From assembly GCA_027493615.1 (NCBI GenBank), contig JAOSKK010000038.1, forward strand, positions 744,001 to 808,000: 64,000 nt of DNA, given 5' to 3'. The notes beneath the pieces are model-generated. The model ran no database searches, was not told the DNA's origin, and saw nothing but the letters and a program-made list of their open reading frames with translations. Both the position numbers and the translations under genes were made by a program. Position 1 is the first letter of the stretch; each line of letters begins with the position of its first letter. The stretch comes from Verrucomicrobiota bacterium (GTDB taxonomy: Bacteria > Verrucomicrobiota > Verrucomicrobiia > Limisphaerales > J093). This document shows, piece by piece, positions 48,978 through 57,980 of this stretch.

Positions 48978-51418
48978 CAACGCGCATGGTCTCGGGGCCA
49001 AGGGCGCGCGGCCGGCCGGACAAAGGCGGGCCATCTGGGGGTTCGGATTGCTGTCGCTGCTGGTCCTGCCGTTGGGCGCGTGGCTGGCGCTGCGTTGCGT
49101 GCCGCTGCCGGCGGGCCTGTTCCTCCCGCTCCCGCCCGCGGTTGAGCTGACCGATCGCCACGGTCATTCGCTGCGTGAGGTCAGCGCGGTCGAGGACGTT
49201 GTCAGTCAACCCGCTTCGCTCGCGGAGATGCCGCAGTGCCTGATCGATGCCACCCTGGCCGCGGAGGACCAGCGCTTCTGGACGCACCACGGCGTGGACT
49301 GGCGGGCCACGCTGCGGGCCACGGGACAACTGCTGCGGCACCGCCGCATCGTGTCCGGTGCCTCGACCCTCACGCAGCAGCTCATCAAGCAGGTCCAGCC
49401 CCGGCCGCGGACCCTGTTTCCGAAACTCCTCGAGTCCCTCCAGGCCCTGCGCCTGGAGCAGGTCTGGTCCAAGCAGCAGATCCTGACCGCCTACTTGAAC
49501 CGGATCGACTACGGCAACCGCCGCCGGGGATGCGCGGCCGCCGCCGCCTTCTACTTCGACCGGCGACTGCCGGACCTGAGTCCCGCCGAAGCCGCGTTCC
49601 TGGCCGGCCTGCCGCAAGCACCCACCCGCCTCAATCCTCACCGCCAGTTCGAACGTGCCCGGCAACGACAGCAGTGGATTCTCGCCCGGATGCACGCCGC
49701 GGGACGGTTGACCGAGACCGAATACACCCGGGCCCGCGCAGCGCCTCTCCGGTTGCGTTCCCCACACCCGGACTTCCTTGCCCCGCACTTCGCCGACCTG
49801 ATCCTGCAGACGCACGCCTCCGCGTTGGCCGCGCACGGCGGCGGGCCGCTGACCACGACGCTCGACCTCGCACTGCAGCGGCGGGCCGAGCAGGTCCTGC
49901 GTCGCCAGCTTGATCGGCTCCGGCCGCACCAGGCCCGCCACGGAGCCGTGGTGATCCTCGATGTCCCCACCGGCGACGTCCTGGCGCTGGTCGGTTCCCC
50001 GGATTTCTTCGCAGTCCCGGCGGGCCAGGTGAACGGCGCCTGGGCGCGGCGCTCGGCCGGCTCGACGTTCAAGCCCTTCACCTACCTGATCGCGCTGGAA
50101 CAGGGCGCCACCCCCGCCACGATTGTGGCTGATGTCCCGACGGACTTCGCCACGCCGACCGGCGTGTTCGCGCCGCTGAACTATGATCGGCGTTGCCAGG
50201 GCCCGACCCGTTACCGGGAGGCGCTGGCCAACTCGCTGAACATCCCGGCGGTGAAAGTGCTCGAGACGATCGGCGGGCCGGGCGTGCTGCTCGAGCGGTT
50301 GCGGGCCTGCGGGCTCACCACCCTCGAGCAGCCGCCGGCGTTCTACGGGTTGGGGCTGACGATCGGTAATGCCGAGGCGCGCCTGCTCGAGCTGGCCAAC
50401 GCCTATGCCTGTCTGGCGCGACTGGGCACCTACCTCCCTTACCGGCTGCTCGCGGAACGAGCGGTCAGCGACGCCAACCCGCGGGCTTCCCCTGAACCGA
50501 GCGCGAAAAGCGGCGGTGAACCCCCCGCACTCCATACGCGTTGCGATGGGCGCAGCCCGTGCCTCCCGTGCGAGGCGTCTGGAGGAATGGGTGGTGCCGG
50601 CGTCCCACGGTCGACGGGTGTTTGAGGCGGGAGCGGCCTGGCTGGTGGCCGACATCCTGAGCGACAACGCCGCGCGGGTGCGGGCGTTCGGGCTGGATTC
50701 GCCGCTGCGCTTCGACTTCCCCGTGGCCTGCAAGACGGGAACCAGCACGGCGTTTCGCGACAACTGGGCGTTCGGGTACACCCCGGAATTCGTCATCGCC
50801 GTCTGGGTCGGTAACTTCGACGGGACGCCCATGCAGGAGATCTCCGGCGTGAGCGGGGCGGCGCCCGTCTTGCAGGAGCTGATGAACCACCTGCATGAGC
50901 GTTGCGGGACGAGCTGGTACACGCCACCAACGCCGGTGGTCGAGTTGGCCATCCATCCGCTGACCGGCAAGCAGGTGCATCCCGCGCGGCCTGACGCCCT
51001 CCGGGAACGCTTTCTGGCGAACACCCTGCCGCCCTGTGAAGCGGCAACCGATTACGATGCAGCGGGCCGGGTCCGGTTGCCGGCCGCGTACCGGGACTGG
51101 TTCCTACACCACGGTCCATCGCTGGGGGCGCGAGTGGTGTTGGACGACGCCGACGTGCCGCCGGCCGAGTTCCGCATCACGCAGCCCGTGTCCGGGGCGG
51201 TGTTCGTGCTCGATCCCGACCTGCCGGAGTCGGGGCGGCGCCTGCGCCTGCGCGCGCTGGCGGCGGGGGAGGTGAGCTGGCGCAGCCCGACGCTGAGGAT
51301 CACCGGCACGTCGGGCACGTCCGAGGCCTGGCTGGCCGAGGGACGCCACGAGTTGGTGGCGCGCGACGCGCGGACGGGCGCTGAGGCCCGTGCGTGGATC
51401 GAGGTCCGGCGCCTCTGA
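48973..51418 (+). CDS. pbpC: Penicillin-binding protein 1C with an embedded repeat
   Basis: This is a bifunctional peptidoglycan synthase of about 815 residues. A membrane anchor (LLSLLVLPLGAWLALRCVPL) precedes the glycosyltransferase domain (AAEDQRFWTHHGVDWRATLR, GASTLTQQLIKQV, QILTAYLNRIDYGN). The transpeptidase domain has the Ser in RRSAGSTFKPFTYLIALEQG, SxN as NSLNIPAVK and KTGT in FPVACKTGTSTAFRDNWAFG. The C-terminal PBP1C domain follows (YTPPTPVVELAIHPLTGKQV, FRITQPVSGAVFVLDP). Between YRLLAERAVSDA and FEAGAAWLVADILSDN a family A repeat copy (50493-50590) is present, together with a +1 frame change. The ATG at 48973 is chosen because everything upstream is repeat. Confidence 0.9.
50493..50590 (-). 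repeat. Repeat family A, copy 4, inside pbpC (partial)
   Basis: The sequence CCCCTGAACCGAGCGCGAAA AGCGGCGGTGAACCCCCCGC, then ACTCCATACGCGTTGCGATG and CGAGGCGTCTGGAGGA, is a degenerate reverse-orientation copy of family A lacking the far end. It interrupts the transpeptidase coding sequence of pbpC at a place where other PBP1C proteins have a variable loop. Confidence 0.85.
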
Positions 51419-51470
51419 CTCCGGCGAACAGACTTGCGTTGCGGGGCGAAAGTCAGAAGATTGCTCGCAA

Positions 51471-52253
51471 ATGAACTCGAAGGCACCAGTCGTCATCCTG
51501 ATCCTGCTGTGTCTCGGCCTGCTCGTCGGCCTGGTCGTCCGGCACAACCAGGCCAGCAGCGCCCAGCGGGCGGCCGAGGCGCGCATCCAGGAGCTGGCCA
51601 AGGATCTCGAGGACACCAAGTCCCAGCGGGAACAACTCGAGTCGCAGACCTCGAAACTGCGTCAGGACGTGGACGTGACCCGCGCGACCCTCGAGCAGAC
51701 GGCCCAGCAGCTCAACCAGACCAAGGAAGTCCTGGCACGCACCGAGACCGCGGTGCAGGCCGCCACCCAGTCCCTCAAGGAGAAGGAAACCGAACTCGCC
51801 AAGCGGGAAGGCCGCATCGCCGAGCTCGAAGGCCAGAACTCCGCCCTCGACCGTCAGGCCAACGAGATGCGCGGCGCCATCACCTCCCTCGAAGGCCAGA
51901 TCACCCTGACGCAGCAGAAACTCGATGCCGCCGAGGGCGACCGCGATTTCCTGCTCGAGGAACTCCACCGGCTCCAGACCGAGAAGGCCGAGATGGAACG
52001 GCGCCTGAGCGATGTCGTCGCCTTGCGCGAGCAGATCGTCCACCTCCGGGACCAGCTTTCCGTGGCCCGGCAGATCGAGAATCTGCGTCGGAACCTTTAC
52101 GGCGCCGAACCGGCGCGCACCGGCGAAACCCCGTTGCGCGGCCTGCGCCCGGCCGATGCCAGCCCCGGTCCCGACCTCAACGTGGAGATCCGGCGCGACG
52201 GCACCGCCACGATCCTGACCGTTCCGACCAACGCCCCGCCGGCTCCGGAGTAA
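51471..52253 (+). CDS. Membrane-anchored coiled-coil protein of unknown function
   Basis: This is a 260-residue protein. One N-terminal membrane segment (VVILILLCLGLLVGLVV) is followed by a long, uninterrupted predicted coiled coil, about residues 27-205, with heptads of Leu, Ile and Ala and many Glu, Gln, Lys and Arg (ARIQELAKDLEDTKSQREQL, AELEGQNSALDRQANEMRGA). The C-terminal 50 residues are probably disordered (ADASPGPDLNVEIRRDGTAT). I do not recognise a family; it may span the periplasm. It lies between pbpC and purA on the same strand and could be part of the macroglobulin-pbpC operon. Confidence 0.8.
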   Translation: MNSKAPVVILILLCLGLLVGLVVRHNQASSAQRAAEARIQELAKDLEDTKSQREQLESQTSKLRQDVDVTRATLEQTAQQLNQTKEVLARTETAVQAATQSLKEKETELAKREGRIAELEGQNSALDRQANEMRGAITSLEGQITLTQQKLDAAEGDRDFLLEELHRLQTEKAEMERRLSDVVALREQIVHLRDQLSVARQIENLRRNLYGAEPARTGETPLRGLRPADASPGPDLNVEIRRDGTATILTVPTNAPPAPE

Positions 52254-52295
52254 CCCCGCCGCCGCGCCTCTCGATTTCGTCAGCCCAGCCAGCCT

Positions 52296-53564
52296 ATGGC
52301 CAACACCATTCTTGTGGGTGCCCAATGGGGCGATGAAGGCAAAGGCAAGATCATCGACGTCCTCGCCGAGCGCTCGGACCTGATCGTGCGCACCGCCGGC
52401 GGCAACAACGCCGGCCACACCGTCTTCATCGGCCCGAAGAAGTTTGTCCTCCATCTCGTGCCCTCGGGGATTCTGTGGCCGGACAAACGGTGTGTCATCG
52501 GCAACGGCGTCGTCATCGACCCCCTCAGCCTCGTCGAGGAGATCGAGATTCTCGAGGCGGCCGGGGTGACCGTGGCCGGCAAGCTGTTCGTCAGCGAGAC
52601 CGCCCATCTCGTGCTGCCGTACCACCGGCTGCTGGATGAACAGCGCGAACTCCGCAAGGGCAAGCACAGGATCGGCACCACCAAACGGGGCATCGGGCCC
52701 GCTTACGGCGACAAGGCCGCGCGGGTGGGCCTCCGCATGGTGGACCTGATCAACCCGCCGCGGTTCGAGGCCCTGCTCCGGCAGCGCCTCGCGGAAAACA
52801 ACCAGGTCCTCAAGGCACTCGGCGCCAAGCCGCTCTCCTTCACCAAGGTCCACGCGGCCTACCGGGCGGCCGGCGACCGGCTCAAGCCTTTCGTCACCTC
52901 CACGGTCGTGCTGCTTCACGAAGCCACCCAGCGCGGTGCCGCGGTGCTCTTCGAAGGCGCGCAGGGCACGTTCCTGGACATCGACCACGGCACCTACCCG
53001 TTCGTCACCTCTTCCAATACCACGGCCGGCGGCGCCTGCACCGGCTCCGGCGTCCCGCCCAACCGGATGGATCGCGTGGTCGGCGTCATGAAGGCCTACA
53101 CCACCCGCGTCGGGGAAGGCCCCTTCCCCACCGAGAACGCCGAGATCGCCGACCTCCTGCACGGCATGGGCCGCGAATTCGGCGCCACCACCGGCCGCCC
53201 GCGCCGTTGCGGTTGGGCCGACAGCGTCGTCACGCGCCACGCCACGATGGTCAACGGGATCGACATGCTCGCGGTCACCAATGTCGACGGGCTCGACACA
53301 CTCGAGACTCTCAAGATTTGCATCGGGTACCGGCACGGCTCCGACACCCTCTCCCACGTACCGTGCGACCTCGAAGTGCTCGCGGCTTGTGAACCGGTCT
53401 ACGCCGAGTTCCCCGGCTGGCGCACGCCCACCGACAGCATCCGCGAGTGGAAGAAGCTCCCGGCCAAGTGCCGGGCCTATCTCCGCGCCCTGGCGGAACT
53501 CTCGAACGCCAAGCTCGGCATCGTCTCGGTGGGACCCGCCCGCGACCAGACCATCCACGTGTGA
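52296..53564 (+). CDS. purA: Adenylosuccinate synthetase
   Basis: PurA makes adenylosuccinate from IMP, aspartate and GTP. The 422-residue protein is in one frame and canonical: NTILVGAQWGDEGKGKIIDV with the phosphate loop, RTAGGNNAGHTVFIG with the catalytic His, KRGIGPAYGDKAARVGLRM, VLFEGAQGTFLDIDHGTYPF and TTGRPRRCGWADSVVTRHAT near the C-terminus. The start at 52296 matches the family. It is on the same strand as uppS. Confidence 0.98.
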   Translation: MANTILVGAQWGDEGKGKIIDVLAERSDLIVRTAGGNNAGHTVFIGPKKFVLHLVPSGILWPDKRCVIGNGVVIDPLSLVEEIEILEAAGVTVAGKLFVSETAHLVLPYHRLLDEQRELRKGKHRIGTTKRGIGPAYGDKAARVGLRMVDLINPPRFEALLRQRLAENNQVLKALGAKPLSFTKVHAAYRAAGDRLKPFVTSTVVLLHEATQRGAAVLFEGAQGTFLDIDHGTYPFVTSSNTTAGGACTGSGVPPNRMDRVVGVMKAYTTRVGEGPFPTENAEIADLLHGMGREFGATTGRPRRCGWADSVVTRHATMVNGIDMLAVTNVDGLDTLETLKICIGYRHGSDTLSHVPCDLEVLAACEPVYAEFPGWRTPTDSIREWKKLPAKCRAYLRALAELSNAKLGIVSVGPARDQTIHV

Positions 53565-53607
53565 AACCCCGCCGGTCCCCCACCCGCGGGAGACCGGCCG
53601 CCGGCGC

Positions 53608-54344
53608 ATGAGCCCCCGTCTCCGCACCTCAGCCCGACGGCGCTGGCCAACCTTCCCACGCACGTGGCCATCATCATGGACGGCAACGGGCGCTGGGCCA
53701 AGCAGCGCCACCTCCCACGCGTCGAGGGCCACCGCGTCGGCGCCGAGTCGGTGCGCGTCATCGTCCGGGCCGCGGGCGAACTGGGGATCAAGTATCTCAC
53801 CCTGTACGCATTTTCGATCGAGAACTGGCAGCGGCCCAAGGATGAGGTGGACACGCTGATGAAGTACCTGGCGCGGTACCTCAAGAACGAGATCGGCGAA
53901 CTGAACCGGAACAACGTGCGGCTCGAGGCCATTGGCCAGATCTATCGCCTCCCGGAGTTCGTCCAGACCCAGCTCCAGAACACCCGGGCCGCCCTCGCCC
54001 GCAACAATGGTCTGACGCTCATTCTGGCCCTCAGCTACGGAGGCCGCACCGAGATCGTCGAGGCCATCCGCCGCCTCGCCCACAAGGTCAAGGCCGGCCA
54101 ACTGGATCCGGAGGAGATCAACGAACAGGCGGTCGCCCAGCACCTGTACACCCACAACTACCCCGATCCGGACCTGCTCATCCGGACCAGCGGCGAACTC
54201 CGCATCAGCAACTTCCTCCTCTGGCAGATCTCCTACGCCGAGTTTGTCGTCACCCCCACACTCTGGCCGGACTTTCGCAAGGCCCAGTTCTACGAGGCGC
54301 TCGAGGAGTACACCCGCCGGCACCGTCGCTACGGGGGGCTGTGA
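53608..54344 (+). CDS. uppS: Isoprenyl transferase (undecaprenyl diphosphate synthase)
   Basis: UppS makes the polyprenyl carrier for cell-wall and surface polysaccharide synthesis. The catalytic Asp is in HVAIIMDGNGRWAKQRHLPR; other signatures are GHRVGAESVRVIV, LTLYAFSIENWQRPKDEVD, LILALSYGGRTEIVEAI and the C-terminal PDLLIRTSGELRISNFLLWQ plus WPDF. In the clear frame the first start is a GTG at 53664, too late to include the usual N-terminus. The ATG at 53608 would serve if one C is missing in the C run just after it, giving LSPTALANLPTHVAII; I use that start with this caveat. Confidence 0.93.
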
Positions 54345-54376
54345 ATGGCGCGGGCTGCGCGGGCCGAGCTCCCCCG

Positions 54377-54448
54377 GTAGGCGCCGACGTGAGGAGGCGA
54401 CGTGGCCCCGGCGTGGGACGAAACACGCCTCCTCACGTCGGCGCCTAC
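54377..54448. repeat. Repeat family B, copy 2 (perfect 23-bp inverted repeat)
   Basis: The arms at 54377-54399 and 54426-54448 are perfect reverse complements starting GTAGGCGCCGACGTGAGG and ending CCTCACGTCGGCGCCTAC, with a 26-base spacer. The right arm supplies the TAG stop codon of the oxidoreductase gene read on the minus strand. The hairpin sits between two convergent genes, so it could act as a bidirectional transcription stop. Confidence 0.92.
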
Positions 54449-55602
54449 CGGACGAAAGACTTGGTGAAGTCCTCGTTCTGCACCTGCACCACCTTCTTCT
54501 CGTGGCGCGAGCCGGCGATGAGCGCCTCGAGCTTTCGCTCGTAAGCCGCGCCGTCCAGCGGCAGCTCCACCGTCTGGTTCGTCAACGATGAATACAGCGC
54601 GGCATTGGCGAGCTCGACGGAGTTCAGCCCCTCGGTGGCCGGGGCGATGAGCGGCGCACCGTCGAGGATGGCATCGACGAAGTTCTGGGTGAGCGTCGCG
54701 TGCTGGGCGGGGGCGTTGTCAAAGGGATGTCGATGTTCCAGACCTCGGGCCGCGCGAAGCCGGTCCTGGCGTCCCGGCTGAACTCGACCATGTCGGTCTC
54801 ATTACGCGTGAACGTCAGCCGGTTGTTTTCGAGGACGACTTTGCCGCGGGTGCCGCAGAGCTCGAAGCGATTGGTGCCGGGCGCCTCGCCGGTGGAGGTG
54901 ATGAAGACGCCGGTGGCTCCTGACGCCCACTCGAGGTAGGCCGTGACGTTGTCCTCAACCTCGATGTGGTGGTAGCGGCCGAGTTGGCAAAAGCCGCGCA
55001 CGCGGGCGGGCATGCCGCAGAGCCATTGGAGGATGTCGAGGTTGTGCGGGCACTGGTTGAGCAGGACGCCGCCGCCCTCGCCCTTCCAGGTGGCGCGCCA
55101 CCCGCCGCTGGCGTAGTAGACCTCGGTGCGGAACCAGTCGGTGATGATCCAGCTTACGCGCACGAGGGCGCCGAGCTCGCCGCCCTGGATGAGCCGCCGG
55201 ATCTTGAGGTAGCGCGGTTCGGTCCGCAGTTGAAACATGGCGGCGAAGACGGGCTGCGGATGACGCTGGTGGGCGGCGAGGAGGCGTTCGGCGTCGGCCT
55301 TGTGCACCGAGATGGGTTTCTCGACCATGACATGGCGGCCGGCTTCGAGGGCGGCGATGCCGAGGGTCGTGTGCTGGTAGTGAGGGGGTGGCGATGAGGA
55401 CGGCGTCAACGTCACCCGAGCGGATCAGGGCTTCGCCATCGGTGAAGGTCTTGAGGCCTTTGGCGGACCACGGGTCGAGGGGGGCGAGGGCGTCGGCGAC
55501 GGCGGTGAGTTCGGCGCGGTGAACCTTGCCGTTGAGGAGGTAATCGGCGTGGTACTTGCCGATGTTGCCGAGGCCGATGATGCCGAGACGAACCGTTGCC
55601 AT
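54445..55602 (-). CDS. Gfo/Idh/MocA-family oxidoreductase, two frameshifts
   Basis: This is an NAD(P)-dependent sugar or inositol dehydrogenase-type protein of about 385 residues. The Rossmann start is VRLGIIGLGNIGKYHADYLL. The conserved catalytic-lysine motif is EAGRHVMVEKPISVHKADAE. Other stretches are GALVRVSWIITDWFRTEVYY, GGWRATWKGEGGGVLLNQCP HNLDILQWL and VKDNVTAYLEW-like VEDNVTAYLEWASG. Indels near 55390 and 54720 change frame; the last part reads NFVDAILDGAPLIAPATEGL NSVELANAALYSSL and ends EDFTKSFVR. The stop codon comes from a family B repeat arm. The substrate is unknown. Confidence 0.92.
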
Positions 55603-55673
55603 GCAGCGAGCCTAAGAAACCGGCGGCCGACTTGGCCAGCCCCTATTGGTGCCGCATGAAACCGCGACCGACT

Positions 55674-55775
55674 GTAGGCGCCGACGTGAGGAGGCGAAGG
55701 GTGTTGTCCCTGGCCCGAAGCGCCTCCTCACGTCGGCACCTACGACCCGGGACGCCTCCTCACGTCGGCGCCTAC
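55674..55775. repeat. Repeat family B, copy 3 plus an extra right arm
   Basis: A full inverted repeat (55674-55743; one arm base changed, GGCACC for GGCGCC) is followed after nine bases by a second right arm at 55753-55775, so three arms lie in series. This looks like partial tandem duplication of the element. Confidence 0.88.
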
Positions 55776-57107
55776 AGCGGGTAGGAGGTTTCCAGGGTAG
55801 AGCGCCTGTCCCCAGTTCTGGTGACTGGTGGGACAGGTGATCACGGGTACTCTATCACCACGGTTGCGATGCAAAAACGCAGTGATCCGTGTGCAACCCA
55901 TGGCGTAAGTCTGCGGCGCCGCATCGAGCAGAGGATTTTGTTCTCGGAACGGGCCGGATTTTCCATCCGGCCCTGCTTCTTTTTTGGGCAGGAACAAGCT
56001 GCTTCGCCCGATGAGCGATGTGACATTTGACAATTGGGTCCTTCCCGAAACGAAAAGCGAATGGGGACGAGCGCGGAACGCCGTCTCCGCGGACAAACCC
56101 CCTTCGCCCGCTCCAACCGTTGGCCCGCGAAAGGCGCCAAAGAAGGCAACGGGGTCGATGTTGAACCTTTGACAACTGGATCCGTCCCAGTCTGCGCCGG
56201 TCAGTCCTCGAACCGTCGCCGGTCCGATGGCCTGAACTGACTCCGCGTCGCCCGCATCCAGGATGACCCGGGTGTGTTTCCATCCACCCTCGTCATCGCG
56301 CTGTTTGCCGGAGGCATAGCATTTCACGGCATACGAACCGCTCGTGTCGGGATCAGCCGGGCCGCGATACTGGACCAGCACGATCTTGCCCAGGCGTGTG
56401 CCGGCGGGCCGCGCGCGGAACACGACGTAGTCCCCGTCCCGGATCCCAGGTTCCATCGAACGCCCCACCGCGCGGCAGACGAATCTCTGGTCGTCGAGTC
56501 GCCCGACACCATCGGCTTCGATCCACGCTTCCGCCTCAACGGCCTCGCCCTCCCCGAGGTATCCGGCGGCTGCTTTCAGGCTGTAGAGCGGCAGAAGCGT
56601 CTTGAAGGCCTCACGCTCGATGCGGGCATCGTCGAGGGCGAACAGCCGGAGCTGCGGCTCGGGACGGGCCCGGACCAGCGCCTCGGCCAGGCCGGCAAGA
56701 GACTGAACTCCCCTCGCCAGCGCCATCTCGAGTTTCTCCTGCTGCAGAAAGAGGTACCGCCACTGCCCGTACTCGGTGCCACTCATCTTCTCGCACCACA
56801 GCCGCGCCGCTTCGCTCTTCAGGGCCGTGTTCGGCCGCACCTCGCCCTTCGTTTCCGCGAGCCACATGACCTCGCGCCCACTCGCGTCCCGTGCGATGAC
56901 GATGAAGTCCGGGTAGTACTGCCGCGGCCGGTTGCTCTCGTAGTACGTCACCGAGAAGCCGAGGACCCGGCCCTGCTCGTCAACCTTCTCCATCACCTGG
57001 TCGTTTTCGGTCTCCTGGAAATAGCCCGGAGCCTGTTCGAAGATCACCTCGAGGTAATCCCCTTCCGGGTCGAACCAGATTTTCACGCGTTTGCGTTCAT
57101 CGGCCAT
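55740..57107 (-). CDS. Chimeric DUF2283 / Res-type endonuclease / S24 peptidase protein
   Basis: This is one 455-residue open frame that looks like a join of several pieces. Residues 1-53 are a DUF2283 domain (VKIWFDPEGDYLEVIFEQAP, VDEQGRVLGFSV). From residue 54 it continues as the C-terminal PD-(D/E)XK endonuclease of a type III-like Res subunit (YYESNRPRQYYPDFIVIARD, VMWLAETKGEVRPNTALKSE). About residues 215-310 form an S24/LexA-type peptidase, with Ser in AVGRSMEPGIRDGDYVVF and Lys in SYAVKCYAS. The last ~130 residues read through repeat D and are probably not natural coding sequence; the true end may lie near 56150. The helicase part of Res is missing, suggesting a deletion fused DUF2283 to the Res tail. 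Confidence 0.72.
   Translation of the reverse strand: MADERKRVKIWFDPEGDYLEVIFEQAPGYFQETENDQVMEKVDEQGRVLGFSVTYYESNRPRQYYPDFIVIARDASGREVMWLAETKGEVRPNTALKSEAARLWCEKMSGTEYGQWRYLFLQQEKLEMALARGVQSLAGLAEALVRARPEPQLRLFALDDARIEREAFKTLLPLYSLKAAAGYLGEGEAVEAEAWIEADGVGRLDDQRFVCRAVGRSMEPGIRDGDYVVFRARPAGTRLGKIVLVQYRGPADPDTSGSYAVKCYASGKQRDDEGGWKHTRVILDAGDAESVQAIGPATVRGLTGADWDGSSCQRFNIDPVAFFGAFRGPTVGAGEGGLSAETAFRARPHSLFVSGRTQLSNVTSLIGRSSLFLPKKEAGPDGKSGPFREQNPLLDAAPQTYAMGCTRITAFLHRNRGDRVPVITCPTSHQNWGQALYPGNLLPAVGADVRRRPGS
55951..55985 (+). terminator. Terminator-like hairpin
   Basis: GGGCCGGAT and ATCCGGCCC form a perfect 9-bp stem with a five-base loop, followed by TGCTTCTTTTTT on the plus strand. No plus-strand gene ends just before it, so it may be a leftover, or it may insulate the island. 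Confidence 0.55.
56057..56140 (+). repeat. Repeat family D, copy 1
   Basis: An 84-base element beginning GCGAATGGGGACGAGCGCGG and ending GGCCCGCGAAAGGCGCCAA. A same-length, same-orientation copy lies at 62301-62384; the two are about 80 percent identical by eye. They sit at the ends of the island's degraded defence genes. Confidence 0.85.
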
Positions 57108-57328
57108 AGTGTCGTTCCCCGCTTGATGGGGTCGGTTAGGTACGCGGTCAGTACGAATGCATCCGCTTCCAGGACCTTCACCACGACGCACAGGTACTTG
57201 CCGCCTACCACGGGTGCGAAGGCAATGGCGGCTTCCATCGCAGCCATCTCCGGATGCTCCAGAATGTGAGCCAGGCGCTCGTCCGTGAGGCGGATCGCCA
57301 GCCCCTCATGGTCGCGCAGGATCTTCAT
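57083..57328 (-). CDS. PBECR-like nuclease toxin, internally shortened
   Basis: The N-terminus MKILRDHEGLAIRLTDERLA HILEHPEMAAMEAAI and C-terminus GGKYLCVVVKVLEADAFVLT AYLTDPIKRG match small phage-type RNase toxins of the Barnase/ColicinE5/RelE-like (PBECR) class that are commonly encoded next to DUF2283 genes. The central part that normally joins them (about 30 residues around the YYRFY-like strand) is missing in frame: IAFAPVVGGKYLC is a direct join. The protein is therefore about 81 residues rather than about 110. The stop overlaps the DUF2283 start, and the ATG overlaps the remnant gene upstream. Confidence 0.7.
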   Translation of the reverse strand: MKILRDHEGLAIRLTDERLAHILEHPEMAAMEAAIAFAPVVGGKYLCVVVKVLEADAFVLTAYLTDPIKRGTTLWPMNANA

Positions 57329-57807
57329 GCCAGGAGATCCCGCACGACCGTGGATTCGTTGCTTTACACATCCACGACCTTCACGGCAATGCGCTTGTAG
57401 CCGCGCACCGGGAAGGGTTCCGAGGTCAACTAGAGCGTGAACTCTGCCGGGTCCACCTCGGCCCGCAGCGCGGCCTTGAGGTTCGGCGCCTTCTTGAAGT
57501 CGAAGAACATCTGGCAGTCCACGAAACAGTCGTCGTCGTAATCCTCGTCGAGGTACCAGGCCGAGACGTAGCCCGAGTCGGCGGCCTTGTACTCGGTGGT
57601 GCGGCGCTTGCGGTCGAAGAGCGCCACGCCCTTGAGCGTCACCCGCCACCGCTTCTCCTTGCCGTTCTTCTCGGTCTTGATCTCGATGTCCGGCAACGCC
57701 AGCGGTGAGAAGAGCATCTCCGGCTGCATGGCCTTGAGCCCCTCGGCCGCGTTGTAGGTGTAACGGGTGACCTTCTTTCCGGGCTTGGGCCTTGGGGTTC
57801 GGGCCAT
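57327..57807 (-). pseudogene. Remnant of a type III-like DNA methyltransferase
   Basis: The start MARTPRPKPGKKVTRYTYN is what I recall as the beginning of a site-specific adenine/cytosine methyltransferase associated with Res-like helicases. It is joined directly to what would be its C-terminus (AAEGLKAMQPEMLFSPLALP, GVALFDRKRRTTEYKAADSG, YDDDCFVDCQMFFDFKKAPN), so the catalytic centre is absent. After EFTL two in-frame stops interrupt the frame, yet the expected tail LTSEPFPVRGYKRIAVKVVD V-SNESTVVRDLLA follows without a frame change and ends by overlapping the toxin ATG (ATGA). The gene thus looks shortened by an internal deletion and then decayed by nonsense changes. Confidence 0.7.
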
Positions 57808-57948
57808 GGCTCTTGGACTCGTTCTGAATTGATGTGTTCGCGGTGGGCCGGCGTGCCCTGGACTACGGACTCGAACCGGTAGAGTAGAGAGGAGAGCACG
57901 GGATGAAAGGTCCGAGGACCAATGACCGCCGCTCCCCTCTCCCTCGTC

Positions 57949-57980
57949 GAACCGGACATGGAGATTTCCCCATCCGGCTC
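57949..57980 (-). ncRNA. Group II intron domain V (RT-containing intron)
   Basis: The 32-nt hairpin begins GAGCCGGATGGGGAAATC and ends CCATGTCCGGTTC. Stem 1 GAGCCGGA/UCCGGUUC holds the AGC catalytic triad, a two-nt bulge UG follows, and stem 2 UGGxG/CUCCA closes with an AAA loop: the full domain V pattern. Confidence 0.9.

Noticed and set aside
57860..57880. GGTTCGAGTCC, similar to a tRNA T-arm
   Set aside because: No acceptor, D or anticodon arms fit around it; it is the exon just after the group II intron.
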